Below, one piece after another: positions 10,853 to 20,847 of a stretch of DNA of 64,000 nt. A program made the position numbers and the translations under genes. The DNA is taken from positions 620,001 through 684,000 of the forward strand of contig OZ345370.1 of assembly GCA_977006965.1 (NCBI GenBank), written 5' to 3'. The notes below the pieces were generated by a model. It saw nothing but the letters and a program-made list of their open reading frames with translations, made no database searches and was not told the DNA's origin. Position 1 is the first letter of the stretch. Every line of letters starts with the position of its first letter. This DNA is from Phymatolithon calcareum. Taxonomy: Eukaryota; Rhodophyta; Florideophyceae; Hapalidiales.

Positions 10853-11423
10853 TTACAACAGTCTCTGTGCACATCACGACCTTATTACGTCTTCGACAGT
10901 CCTCTCAATACACGTCTTGAACAGATACGGAATTCTCAGCCTGAAAACGCGCAGTGTTGCCAGAAAAGAGTGAGGTTTTCAGTCTCAAATGGTCGAAAGA
11001 AAGAGATGTTTTATAAGCTAGAATCGAACGTAAAACGCTACGGCTAACCATGTCAACGATTTTGAAGCGCACGAAAACGTATCGAGATGGGAAGTGTAAC
11101 TTTCCCGGAGCACAACCATGGTCTTGTCTAGGTGCACTGGAGAAGATTCATCTCCCTCCATCACACGCATCGGAGAAGCCACAGCAGAAACTCCCAAGGA
11201 TAGTATCCCAATACTTTGGAATGAAACTCTGGAGTGCGGCACTCTCATACGGCGCGGGTGGTACAGTCCAGTCCACCAGTGAGGGAATGAGTCCATTCAG
11301 AGGACGCGCAATATTGAGATCGATTCGGTCAAATCGAATGGCTCCACGCGATCTTCCGCAAGAATCCTTGTCCATCTTTGCGGAGAAGATATGCTCGCGC
11401 GGAGTGGACCAGGGCTCACCTTA
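10853..11423. other. no confident gene
   Basis: Overlapping frames up to 125 codons occur on both strands (11050-11427 plus, 11148-11375 minus), and none is recognised. Part of this DNA could be the 3' continuation of the phytochelatin-synthase-like gene on the minus strand after a frame break. Confidence 0.3.
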
Positions 11424-12029
11424 TTAAATGCCCTGCGCTTCAGCCATGATAAGGTCTGGGGAATTAGGCTTCGGGCCTGTGAGTACCGCGAAATGTCCAC
11501 CACCCTTGGGTTTCCCATGCGCGATACCGGAATGGACGTTGAGAATGACGACGTCATCCACAGCACTGTCTTCGTCCGAGCTGCAAACCTTCTTAAAACC
11601 AGAAGGAGTGACCGAATATGCATCGAAATGATAGCATTCCACAAACACCGGAAGTTTCTTACGGGAAACATATCGTGAGCTTGCATCATGGATTTCAGCA
11701 AGAGTCATGCCGTCATCAACTGCACTTTCCACATTCACGCCAACTTCGAGAAAGCGATCGTCCACTGTGGTCGGGCATCCGATTGCCGACAGGCGCCTAG
11801 GCCACAGATATGAGCCTGCAGCAATTGAAGGCTTGCTGAATGCAAGGTCCGTTACCTGCTCCGTCTGGTTGCAAAACCTGTTCGACTCATCGGTGAAGAA
11901 AGAGCATACCTTTTTGCGAGTTTGCTGCGTGGATGGAAACAATTTGACGCGTGTCATATTCGATACCGAGAAAGTTATGATGACACACAGTGCCCCCGGT
12001 GAGCCTCTATAGAGTTCACTTACATCCAA
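11424..12029 (-). pseudogene. phytochelatin synthase-like fragment (papain-fold transpeptidase)
   Basis: The segment MTLAEIHDASSRYVS, then VVILNVHSG, then KGGGHFAVLTG, then DLIMAEA has the order and spacing of the second half of the phytochelatin synthase domain. In that family G-GHFSPIGGY carries the catalytic His and LxLDVARFKYPPHW carries the Asp. Here the His is present, but the Asp position reads Ala or Glu and the ARFKYPP motif is missing, the frame ending just there. No catalytic Cys motif is visible upstream. The open frame has no ATG at its start, and GTAAGT lies directly there, so it may be an exon. Phytochelatin synthases join gamma-Glu-Cys units of glutathione for metal binding; this copy looks inactive. 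Confidence 0.45.
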
Positions 12030-12426
12030 GATTTCTCTGTGGTGTAAACCACGCGAAAAGATGGTATGTACCGCCCAAGCAGATAATTCTGGTTTGAACC
12101 GTTCGTTCCTGTGGAATGAACCAGATTTCGGAAAATTTCACGCCCCTAGTGTCGGTAGAGGCGGCCCATTCTGAGGCGATGTCCAGGAGCAACTGAAGCC
12201 CTATTCGCGAAAAAGCGCGAAGTATGTCACCATCCGCGAAAAACGTGGTCGGGCTTTTTGAATATTGGAACGGAATTTTTGGCAAGCTCTCAGCAAGAAT
12301 GTCCATAAAGATATCATATAGCGCCGGTGATAGTGGCGATCCTTGTGGGACCCCTTTGTTGATTAGAAACCGGTTGTTTAGCTCGTCCGCAGGAGTAAAG
12401 ATCTTGTTAGGTTGGAGAAAGTACAT
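12016..12426 (-). pseudogene. non-LTR (LINE) reverse transcriptase fragment
   Basis: The frame holds RT motif B (KGVPQGSPLSPALYDIF) followed about 30 residues later by FADGD, where active enzymes have the metal-binding [FY]ADD. It is therefore mutated at the second catalytic Asp and truncated at both ends. It abuts the phytochelatin-synthase-like fragment on the same strand. A short plus-strand frame to the right (12432-12740, with IQRIKDRRCRLLGYVL) resembles the distal end of another LINE ORF in opposite orientation. Confidence 0.6.
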
Positions 12427-13063
12427 AACTCATGAGACCGAAAAGAACGATAGCCGAAGAAGTAAGAGAGCCCTCATTGAGGGCTCTCCCCTCAATGCCG
12501 GTGATACAACGGATTAAGGACCGTCGCTGCAGATTGCTAGGATATGTATTATGCGAAAAGGCTCGTCCGCAAGATATCGAATCGACTATGACAAACGCTT
12601 CCGACCTCAGAAAGTGGAATCAAATGACAGGTCCGGTTTATACCAACATTTTCATTTCTAGACGTGCTAGGTTCTTAGGGAAATACAGCAATCATCATCA
12701 TCAACGCATCAGACCAGTGTTGCAGGAAGCCTCTTCTTGAGTAGTCGAGATAGAACATGTCTTGGCATGCTGTGACAAGGCAGTGCTCTGATGCACTGAA
12801 ATATCTTTAACTTCAGATTTTGGCATGACGTTATTCCGATGATAAATTAGAAATGCGCACCTTCCTTTCTTCCTGTCGGTCGAAAAGCGGTCGGATTCCA
12901 CCCGGAGCAAAACAAATGGTTCCACGATCTGCCATGCGAGGAGTAAGCGGTGAACATCGGAGGAGTGTTCGATGCAGCGCAGGAAAGAGTGGTGCACAGG
13001 GCAGGGGGGCTCTGAATTCACTTTGAGCGTCATGAGCTGAAATAGTTTATGGGCCAAACTATA

Positions 13064-13804
13064 CAGTCGAACCTGTATAACTGCAACACGGCGGTAAAGC
13101 AGGTTGGTATGCAGTAATAGAGGTTTTGCAGTCTTGGAGGCTTTATCATAAGGGGCTACAGAAACATTCTACCCAATCGTCCACGAGGCTCAGTTGAACC
13201 AATCAGTGACCTTTCTCTGCTGGAGCCCCTTCTTGTGGTCGGAGCGAATCTTACGTTGCGATGCGTGGATGGCGCGCCGCACAGACCACGAACACTCTCC
13301 TCTCTCGTCCATGATCTCTACTGCCAAACTCAGATGACGCAACTGCTCAGCAAGCGACAATTTCGGCTTGTTCTCCTGTTTAACACTCTCAGCGGCTTCG
13401 CTGGTCTCAACAGGATTCATTTCATGCAGGATATCGCCGACAAGTGCCGCCTCTTCCACATCTGCGATGCAGTCATCCTCCTCATTTGGGCTGACGAGGT
13501 ATGCGCAGTGGTGTTTCCTGCAGGGATGAGCATCATCAAATAACGCTATTCTATGTAGCACATGGAACTTACTTGGCAAGCAGCCCTGCACGATTTATGA
13601 CGAGAGCCAGTCTCTGTTGCAATCCGTGCTATCAAAATTTTATTCAAAATTAAGGGTGGCATTCCCTTCAGTTGCACTAATGCAGGTTGCAAGGTAGGTT
13701 TAAATTTAGTTACTTTTCGGCATATACCAAATCGGTCTAGGCGATTCGATTGCACGAATGCAGGTTTTGCAGCCATACAGGTTGCAGATATACAGGTTCG
13801 ACTG
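13064..13804. mobile_element. Tigger/pogo-like (Tc1-mariner) element, internally deleted
   Basis: Both ends carry a 24-bp inverted repeat starting CAGTCGAACCTGTATAACTG, identical but for one base, at 13064-13087 and 13781-13804. Each end is flanked by TA (13062-13063 and 13805-13806). The paralogous DNA of unit 2 shows the uninterrupted site (GGGCCAAACCATACGTATC near 28268), and unit 3 also lacks the insertion near 37220. So this is a real insertion with TA duplication, made after unit duplication. At 741 bp it is much shorter than a full Tigger and keeps only the end of a transposase. Confidence 0.85.
13190..13591 (-). pseudogene. C-terminal remnant of a pogo/Tigger (jerky-type) transposase
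   Basis: An acidic linker is followed by LSLAEQLRHLSLAVEIM and a terminal LQQRKVTDWFN, like the QxKITDFF-type tail common in pogo/Tigger transposases. The CENP-B DNA-binding and DDE domains are absent. It lies between the element's inverted repeats. Confidence 0.6.
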
Positions 13805-14262
13805 TACATAGTAGGAGCGCCGTGGTTGAATGTCTGTAAAAAAGTCGGGAGGCGCGGAAAAGTATCATATTATGATAATTAAAGCTATTTTTCGAACAGC
13901 ACAAATCGGCCTCGTGTCCTATTCTCCGTATGCGGTCCCGTCCTCATTATGATTATCATCTCGTCAAAAACTTTGGGCGGTTTGATTCAAAGTTATTATC
14001 GTCGTATCCAATGAAAATCTAAGTTATGCCGCGCGACACTGATGTTGGGACATGTCCGAGTATTGTTCGAATTGCGTGATTGAAGAATGAAAATATTGCC
14101 TTCAATGAAAACTGATGAAAGTGTCAATGAAACTTCATTCACGTCGACGTCAGATTGTATGGGCTGTCCTGGAATCCTAAACCTCAAATTTCAGTTTCGA
14201 GATTATATGCCTATTCATATTTGCATGTGGAGCTGCATTCACTGATCTTCTGTAATAGACTT

Positions 14263-14274
14263 ACTTGTTCACTC
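14263..14274 (+). repeat. 12-bp direct repeat, left flank of the hAT-bearing insertion
   Basis: ACTTGTTCACTC occurs here and again at 17034-17045. Between them lie 2759 bases that unit 2 lacks: at about 28765-28777 it reads through as TTTGTTCACTCTGCGG. This looks like a target-site duplication plus microhomology, although hAT elements normally duplicate 8 bases and the visible hAT end on the right lies at about 16674. Confidence 0.6.
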
Positions 14275-14674
14275 ACAGCCAGGGGTCCTATCCAGTATAC
14301 TGGACTTGCAGTATACTGCAATCTACTTGTACTGGAGTGGGACTGCAAAAAACCCGCCTACTTGCAATACGAATTGCAAAATGTTTGACTGTGTTGAGCG
14401 GACACAATGTAGTGCATGTCATGCACTCTCTAATTTATACTGTACCATCTCGGTACGTATTATGCCGAATCCATCATAGTCACAAACGTAGAGCACCAAT
14501 TCAAGTGTTTACAGTACTGACGTGGCGTTCAGTCCACGTGTGGATACAGCGCTGCGTGACGTGGCCCATGTCATAAATGGAGGCTATCAACTCGCCAATC
14601 TTTTCTAAGGTAGCTTGCTCGGTGAAGCGTGATTTCATCGTGCACTGTCCCTCTGACAAGGACTATCGCTACTC

Positions 14675-14914
14675 GTGATGGCGTCTGTACGCACAGGAAG
14701 AAAGCCGATGCCCAAAGAAGTCGTTGAGCTGCTGATGACGAAAAAAGGCGAGACTACAAAAGATGTATTGTCGCGACACAGTGGCGCGATTCGCCGGAAT
14801 GTGGTGCACTGCATCTTCGAATGTCCGAAGGCTACTAATTGCAAGGTTGGGGGTGAGATTACTTTCGAGAAGGGTCGGGGATACACAAACGGGTACAGAC
14901 ACCTGACGTCATAG
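14675..14914 (+). CDS. hAT transposase 1, N-terminal part
   Basis: About 79 codons ending ...EKGRGYTNGYRHL, with two Cys (HCIFECPKATNC) and a terminal His suggesting a BED-type zinc finger. The homologous part of hAT copy 2 (VYACPRKNRC...EKGTGRTNPYSHL) runs on in one frame. Here a one-base change at about 14898 ends the frame, and the coding signal resumes in the frame of the next ORF (PDVIDHLLAVYHDAVQD). Confidence 0.6.
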   Translation: MMASVRTGRKPMPKEVVELLMTKKGETTKDVLSRHSGAIRRNVVHCIFECPKATNCKVGGEITFEKGRGYTNGYRHLTS

Positions 14915-14928
14915 ATCATTTACTGGCG

Positions 14929-16521
14929 GTGTATCATGACGCAGTACAGGATCGACGACATAATAACAATTCTTCTTTTTCAGGTTTACAAGGACGTTTA
15001 TCTCTGTCTGCATCGCCCAGAGAGAAAGCCATGTTTGGATACATTGAACTCATAACGTCTTTATCTTTGCCTGTTAACTATGTTGAGAACGCTACGGTGC
15101 GAAACTTTTCAAAGCATAATGATCGTATCTGCGCAGAAGTGTTTAAGGAGACTATTTTCAAGCTCGTGGAATTAGTCGAGGGCAGTATCAAGAACGTGCT
15201 TGTTGGTACTGTTGGGGCCATTATGCACGATGGTTGGACTAGTAAAGGTACGCACTACCTCGGCGTTTTCGCAGTATACATGCGAAGAGTCAAAATAATG
15301 GTGAATGGAGTTTTGAGCTACAAAAAGGAGCTGGCGATGCCGTTGATTTCACTAAGCCCGATGGCGAATGTATGCGATGATGAGGATGAAGAAGAAAGAA
15401 GTGATGAGGAAACAACTGAGTTTGGTGCAAAAACACACATACGTCAGTTTGAAGATGTGTTCAACTTTTATGGTGTTAACGTTCATGAGTGGGCAATATG
15501 TCAGTTGGCCGACAACTGCAACCTGAACAAATGTATTGCGAGGTTGTTAGAGATTCCTCACGTCGGTTGCACTAACCACAAGCTCAACCTTGAAGTTAAT
15601 GCAATGGTCAAAAGTGACTTATTACTTTCTAAGACACTTGAGTCTGTTCACCAAACTATGACGCAATGCCGTACTCGTATAACAAACCGAGCTATTCTCC
15701 GTAATCTTACCGCACTAAGCCCAATTTTGCACAATGCTACGCGTTGGTCTGGAAAGTATTCTATGTTGGAGAGATTTGGCCGTATTTACGGTGAGTTGAT
15801 TCAGGTTGCTGATACTGAGGGTGCTAGTGTCACAATTGAGCGCAGCTCCGTGTTCAAAAATCGCACTGCCAAGTACACAAGTCAGCTTAAGGAAATCAAT
15901 ACAGTCACTCTGGAGTTGCAAAGGCGCGGTGCTACTTTGTCAGACTGCCGTCTGGCGCTCGATGCACTCATAGAAACGATTTTTGTGAATAAGGACAACT
16001 CATCGACACCGTTTTATCGATGTAAGCTTGGTACCCGCTATATTTCAATTGACTCTCCGACTTCTCCTGATTCAGCGTTCGAATCGGGAGTGGTGAAGAT
16101 ACAGCGCAATGAGACGGATACTTTGACTGACGCAGAACGTGATGCTTGCGTAAAGTTGCGAGTGAGTTCCGCAGATACTGCTGGTGAAAACAATTCTACA
16201 TCGCGGAGCGCAACAATTTCAATGAAGGAGATCATAATGCGGAAGAAGCGCAAACGGGAGGAACAGGTTCAGACGTATGCTAACTGTGACTTTATCTTAG
16301 GTTCCACAGCAGAGGTGGAACGACTTTGGTCAATTGCAAAGTACGTTTTGACTGAAAACAGGACGTCGATGACGCCCCTCCTGTTTGAAGCTCTGGTATT
16401 TTTGAAAGTGAACAGGACGTATTGGAACCAGAACATGGTATCTACTGCCATGTCCAATAGGAGAAGCGATCTTGTTAATCAGCGTATGCAAGAAGATGCG
16501 GAGTATACCGACCTGGCGTGA
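14929..16521 (+). CDS. hAT transposase 1, catalytic and dimerisation domains
   Basis: About 530 codons. IMHDGWTSKGTHYLGVF holds the first catalytic Asp typical of hAT enzymes, GCTNHKLNLEVNAM the region after the insertion domain, and the end (LGSTAEVERLWSIAKYVLTE, then RTSMTPLLFEALVFLKVNR) is an unmistakable hATC dimerisation domain. An acidic loop (DDEDEEERSDEETTE) and a basic KKRKRE segment lie between. Apart from the frameshift that separates its N-terminus it looks complete, and it aligns along its length with the broken copy on the opposite strand at 57.4-59.3 kb. Confidence 0.85.
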   Translation: MYHDAVQDRRHNNNSSFSGLQGRLSLSASPREKAMFGYIELITSLSLPVNYVENATVRNFSKHNDRICAEVFKETIFKLVELVEGSIKNVLVGTVGAIMHDGWTSKGTHYLGVFAVYMRRVKIMVNGVLSYKKELAMPLISLSPMANVCDDEDEEERSDEETTEFGAKTHIRQFEDVFNFYGVNVHEWAICQLADNCNLNKCIARLLEIPHVGCTNHKLNLEVNAMVKSDLLLSKTLESVHQTMTQCRTRITNRAILRNLTALSPILHNATRWSGKYSMLERFGRIYGELIQVADTEGASVTIERSSVFKNRTAKYTSQLKEINTVTLELQRRGATLSDCRLALDALIETIFVNKDNSSTPFYRCKLGTRYISIDSPTSPDSAFESGVVKIQRNETDTLTDAERDACVKLRVSSADTAGENNSTSRSATISMKEIIMRKKRKREEQVQTYANCDFILGSTAEVERLWSIAKYVLTENRTSMTPLLFEALVFLKVNRTYWNQNMVSTAMSNRRSDLVNQRMQEDAEYTDLA

Positions 16522-17066
16522 GCATGAAGTAGATTTTCCATATTGGTAACCGTATTGCACTGAGATCCTCTACTTGCAATACAACTTGCAGACAATCGCC
16601 GGGACTGCTACTTGCAAATCGAATTGCACTGTATCTAGCAATCAATAAAAATCTACTTGCTAGTAGCCCTGCTGTACTCGGCTGCTACCTCGGCCGTTTC
16701 CCCGGAGGTCCGTGAACAATTGTGTGGCTATATGGCGCAAATAGGATCAAATGGATGAAAACCCTGCGAAGCGTACTACTTACCCACAATCGGACGAGAA
16801 GCCAGCGAAGGGAATTAGTAACGATTCTTGAGAACTTGACTGACCACTGGCCACGCCCCCTGATGTGGAGACCAGAATCCTGGAATTAATTCGGCCTGAC
16901 AGTGGCCGAACAAGTAGAGATGGTCCTAACGAGCAGGTATGATATGCAAAGCTAGAAACCCTCTAGAAATGGAAGGTTGCCAAGTTACTCCTTCAAGGGT
17001 GCACCGGGCACCTGAATAAATATGAACAATTACACTTGTTCACTCTGCGGATCACCGCACTGCTGC

Positions 17067-17101
17067 TTTACGTTGAATCTGATCATCAGGTTCAACGTAA
17101 A
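17067..17101. repeat. inverted repeat, 11-bp arms
   Basis: TTTACGTTGAA and TTCAACGTAAA are separated by 13 bases. It directly precedes a larger palindrome and looks like part of a fold-back rearrangement of this stretch relative to unit 2. Confidence 0.8.
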
Positions 17102-17123
17102 TGGAAAACACTCTTCATGATGA

Positions 17124-17165
17124 AGTGGGCCATGATGGATACTCGAGTATCCGTCATGGTCCACT
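17124..17165. repeat. 42-bp imperfect palindrome centred on CTCGAG
   Basis: Two 21-base arms meet without a spacer and match at 19 of 21 positions. Just upstream is another small palindrome (CTTCATGATGAAG). Unit 2 carries the corresponding words in inverted order (GATGAAGAGTGTTTTCCATT near 28808), so an inverted duplication happened here. Confidence 0.75.
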
Positions 17166-17806
17166 CGATACAAAATGACAGCTTCTTGACATTTCAATTG
17201 GGCTCATCCGTTTCAAAAAATGTACGGAATGGATGAGAGCCCCATATGGTTGTTCTCCTCTACAAAATTTGATTCTGATGACATTTTAGGTGATATTATT
17301 CCCAAACGTGATTATACGTTTACTTTCATCTTTATTGATGGACAAACCAGGGCATGCCTAAGTAGCCATTACTGCACTCTTCGCGCTCTGTCGTTGTGCA
17401 TCTCAGAGTCGAAAGCGTCCAGTCGCGTTCCTATTGGCAGCCGCCGAGCGTGGACTGCGTCGCGACCTTGCCAGTGCTATGCTTTGTCGAAAATGTTTTG
17501 ATGTAGTGATCTCCTCAAAATTTTCTATGCTCAACGAACGCCTCGCTTTTTTCGAATGTTTTTTACAAAGTGGTACGACACCGGGTTTGCTTTTCTCCCC
17601 ATCTTAACATTCCCCTGGACAAATCAAGCACATCGTGTAATCACTGGGAGTGTTAAGATAAGGTTGGGTTTATCATGAAAAGGGGTGATCTCTCTCCGAT
17701 GAGATGATGAGATGCTCCAGTCTAAGGTGCGGTTAGGATCGCCCCTTAAATAGAGCAGGGGCGAGAAATGCACACCCTGTAAAAAGAGGGGGAGCACTAA
17801 CTGACA

Positions 17807-18639
17807 CTACTCTAATAATCGCAATTGGTCCGTATGTAATCCCTGAGAGTGTAAGTGTCCCTCCTTACGCTCATGCAGCATTGCGTGTCTACAATCGTTA
17901 CAGCACTCTGCTTCATCCGGAACACAAGGTTGATCCCAAAAACATTTGACAAATTCGGGAATGAGCGAGGCAGCTTGGTCCGAGCCCACACCCGCCTCAG
18001 TCTTTATCCTTGACCCAGTCTACTCACACAGCCCTTTCTAGAGCACACCGCTTGTCTCTATGAAAATTCACTTCGGCAGCCTCATGAGAAGGCCTGAAAT
18101 GAAAAGCCTCTATCTTTCTTTCTTTCCATCACCGTCCATAGAACCTTTTTACAACCTCAGAAAATGTTAGTAAATCTGTTCTTCGGTAATACATTGTTTC
18201 GTACTTTGTACAGCCCCGGTTCCAGAGTGATGACTCTGTAGCAGTTTTTGCAATCTTTTTTGGACCCTGTGTCCTAATTTTGTAAGCGATATCCCTCGGG
18301 CTGCTTTGGAATTGGAACAAGACTCTTTATAAAACCACGAATACAGCTCTTCTACATGCCAATCCGGAAAGTTGGACCATGGAATATTTTTGTATTGAAT
18401 TCTGCACATCCCCCAAGTGAACTTACCAGCGCTTGTGGAGAAGCCTAACTCTCGAGCGCCTTCCCTGCCTCCTGGACGTCCAGTTGGAGCGTGAAATTGA
18501 ATATTCTTTGCTTAGATTCCCGTTTCTCTCTCAGTTTTGTAGAAGAATGATGCTCCGAAGTGATTAGTATGTTCTCAGCAGGGGGTGATGATCGTGTCGA
18601 AACGTGTAGTGCGAACAATTTGTTGTATAGGCTCACCAT
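17807..18639 (-). pseudogene. remnant of a small gene downstream of VBPO1 (unit-specific family X)
   Basis: Short minus-strand frames (SEHHSSTKLREKRESKQRIF; RIQYKNIPWSNFPDWH; TDLLTFSEVVKRFYGR; a Cys-rich piece DQPCVPDEAECCNDC) have counterparts in the same order downstream of VBPO2 and weaker ones downstream of VBPO3. The pieces fall in different frames, so this is either a multi-exon gene or decayed coding DNA. No function is recognised. Confidence 0.3.
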
Positions 18640-18893
18640 TTGAACTTGTCACTCGTTTGCATTCATTCATTAGAAGAAAACTTAACTTTTACTCCTTTAT
18701 CAGCGAAACTTCAGAAAGTGCAAAGTGCCTATCGACCAGGAACAGACTGGAGAAGAATTATATTTTATACAACAATATGATGAATCTGAACTTCCAGTAC
18801 AGGAGAGCACCTCCGAAAGAAAATTTTTGTCGGGAAGTTGATCGAGCGATTTCAAAATCGTTCAGTGGAACATCATTAAATGATTTGTTCCTT

Positions 18894-20681
18894 CTAAATC
18901 CTAATCGTGGTACCATCAAACTTCGGTAGAGTGAAGGCGAAGTTCTCTCCAAATGTCAGCTTCTGCTCCTCCAAAATTCCAATTCCGATTTCTTCACCAA
19001 GAAGGATCGATTCGAACGCATCGGAGAAGTAATGTACACCGGCCATGTTGCGACCAATGGAAATGTTCTCCGCCAGCTTATTGAGTTCACCGGTAACTGA
19101 AAGCTTGCCCGTGAAAGATGATTTCTTCAATGTATCGTTCTCGACATCCACCTCAAACACATTTTCCAACTCGTAATCAGAGTCGAAGAACGCCTTCAAA
19201 ACTGTCACACATGCACCGGCAACGACACCATGCCCAGATCCATAAGACGGATGCATGGGACTACCTTCACTGAATGCCATGGGAAGAAGGAAGGATTTGT
19301 CCGGATTGGGGTCACCGGCAGCCACATTGTTGATGAAGTTGTTTTCCTCCACTTTTTCCAAGATCGGTCCAATATCGCCCACCAGCTTGTCCACTTCGGG
19401 GAACTGAACATTCCCTTTCAAAGCCGCCTTCTTGTTCACATTAACAAGTCCTCCGAGAGCCTCAGGACGCAGGCGTCTATGCACATTGAACTTCTGGAAA
19501 CGAACAGCCTTCAATGCACGGGTCGCCACCTCGGTCACAAGACTGAGGATGTGGGGATCTCCGAAATTCGTGAAACCTTCCTGGTTGTCAATCTTGTCCG
19601 GAGCTTGGAAGGGAAGTCCGGCATCAAATGGTACACCATTTGCCAACAGAATGATACATGCATTGAGGTATGCCTCATACAATGCATCGAAATGTACCCA
19701 AGTGGCAAGATCACGCATGGTTGCAAACAACCTCTTGCCAGGCTCATACACCTCAAGTCCACGGAGGTCAGCGGCGTCTTGAACATCCAAGAACACATCC
19801 ATGTCGGTCATGAAGTCCTTACCGGGAACCGCAATACGAACTCGTTGATCGATAGTGATGGAACCGTATGCAATGATACCATCAAACTCATCGCCAGCAT
19901 TCGGACTCACAAACTCTTTCACTCCAACAGTGGCACTTCCGAGTTGTTTGCTTCCGATGATGAGAAACTGACTGAGAAACGGACCAACGGTAGTTCCGGG
20001 AAGAATACCACGGAAGAGGTTATCGATAGTCACTGTTCCGCGACGTCTCCTAATTTCTTCAGGAGTGTCACCAACTTTAGCGGGTTTCGAAAACCACTCA
20101 AGACTGTTAAGTTGTTCGATAGCGAAGTCGAAGAACTCTTTGCATTCCGGTGTGTTCCATGCCGGGAATGGAATATCGCGAGCAAGGGCCATGAGGTAAA
20201 GTTCGGCGGCTTCGGCGATGAGTTCCGGACTGGAAAGCGTGGGAGCTGGAGGCATGGAAACTGACTGTGCATCTGGCCCCTCGAGATCGAAAGTGAGACC
20301 GGCAGCCATAGATTCCCAACCTCTTACTTCCACCTCGAGGCTCTTGGCGAGCTCGGATCTCCAGATGGGTTTTCCGAACTCATCACGAGCGGGTCCAAGA
20401 GCGAGCTTGGCGATCTCCTCTGGGTCACCACTATCGGTGGCACGGACAAAATCGGCAAAGTCAAGTGGATCGGCGACAGCTCCAAGGTCGGTATGCTTGA
20501 GACCTTTTGTGAAAGAGGCGATGTGACTGGGGGCACCTGTTACGGGGTCACGGAACTTGAACTCCTCACCGTTGGCGACGGACTCATCGATACCGCGATC
20601 TCGAGCAAGCTCTGCTGCTGCAACACGGGTCTCGAAGGAGGCCTTAGCCCTGGACTCTTGGGAGATGATCCTAATCGGCAT
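18894..20681 (-). CDS. VBPO: vanadium-dependent bromoperoxidase, copy 1
   Basis: 595 codons, the full family length, intronless. It uses H2O2 to oxidise bromide to hypobromous acid, the source of brominated defence compounds and a sink for peroxide; red-algal enzymes are large multimers. The vanadate-binding residues all appear in place: KFNVHRRLRPE (Lys397, Arg405), GSGH (Ser482, Gly483, His484, the acid-base His) and RNMAGVH (Arg544, His550). There is no signal peptide. The start MPIRII is chosen because all three copies share it; an upstream in-frame ATG (29 codons earlier) exists only here and lies at the TATA box. The protein differs from copy 2 at only about six positions. It is the first of three same-strand tandem paralogues. 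Confidence 0.95.
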   Translation of the reverse strand: MPIRIISQESRAKASFETRVAAAELARDRGIDESVANGEEFKFRDPVTGAPSHIASFTKGLKHTDLGAVADPLDFADFVRATDSGDPEEIAKLALGPARDEFGKPIWRSELAKSLEVEVRGWESMAAGLTFDLEGPDAQSVSMPPAPTLSSPELIAEAAELYLMALARDIPFPAWNTPECKEFFDFAIEQLNSLEWFSKPAKVGDTPEEIRRRRGTVTIDNLFRGILPGTTVGPFLSQFLIIGSKQLGSATVGVKEFVSPNAGDEFDGIIAYGSITIDQRVRIAVPGKDFMTDMDVFLDVQDAADLRGLEVYEPGKRLFATMRDLATWVHFDALYEAYLNACIILLANGVPFDAGLPFQAPDKIDNQEGFTNFGDPHILSLVTEVATRALKAVRFQKFNVHRRLRPEALGGLVNVNKKAALKGNVQFPEVDKLVGDIGPILEKVEENNFINNVAAGDPNPDKSFLLPMAFSEGSPMHPSYGSGHGVVAGACVTVLKAFFDSDYELENVFEVDVENDTLKKSSFTGKLSVTGELNKLAENISIGRNMAGVHYFSDAFESILLGEEIGIGILEEQKLTFGENFAFTLPKFDGTTIRI

Positions 20682-20765
20682 GATGATGGTTGTGGATTTG
20701 AGGGTAGTGTGTTGTGATGGATTGTGTTGGATGATGGATGTGGAAATCGAAGGAAGAGGGTTGTT

Positions 20766-20772
20766 CATATAG
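20766..20772 (-). promoter_or_regulatory. TATA box of VBPO1
   Basis: The minus strand reads CTATATG about 85 bases upstream of the ATG, at the same place as TATAAG in copies 2 and 3. The leader between is purine-poor (CATCCATCATCCAACAC), as expected for an untranslated leader. Confidence 0.6.
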
Positions 20773-20847
20773 AGATGTTGAAGACTTTAATTGTGGTAAG
20801 GCTCTGTTGGAATGCAGACTTTGGATGCTAGATGTGTATGATAATCT

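Larger units (their letters stand above)
14276..16674 (+). mobile_element. hAT transposon 1
   Basis: The left end starts CAGCCAGGGGTCC and the right end reads CCCTGCTG, an imperfect inverted repeat. Inside both ends are subterminal repeats built on TACTTGCAATACGAATTGCA-like words (near 14358, 16570 and 16600), typical of hAT transposase binding sites. It carries a nearly complete hAT transposase with one frameshift. A clean 8-bp duplication cannot be seen at exactly these ends. The sequence from 16675 to 17033 is also extra relative to unit 2, so the right boundary is uncertain. Confidence 0.7.

Noticed and set aside
13546-13809. 87-codon minus-strand frame
   Set aside because: It is made of the inverted repeat and subterminal DNA of the pogo-like element, not a gene.
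19230-20264. 344-codon plus-strand frame antisense to VBPO1, repeated at 31638-32672 and 40050-41084
   Set aside because: It lies fully antisense to a strongly conserved gene, and its conservation follows from that of VBPO. Its amino-acid make-up is not protein-like and no family is recognised.
20682-20768. 29-residue N-terminal extension of VBPO1
   Set aside because: The extra ATG overlaps the TATA box position, is absent from copies 2 and 3, and lies in the untranslated leader of the other genes.
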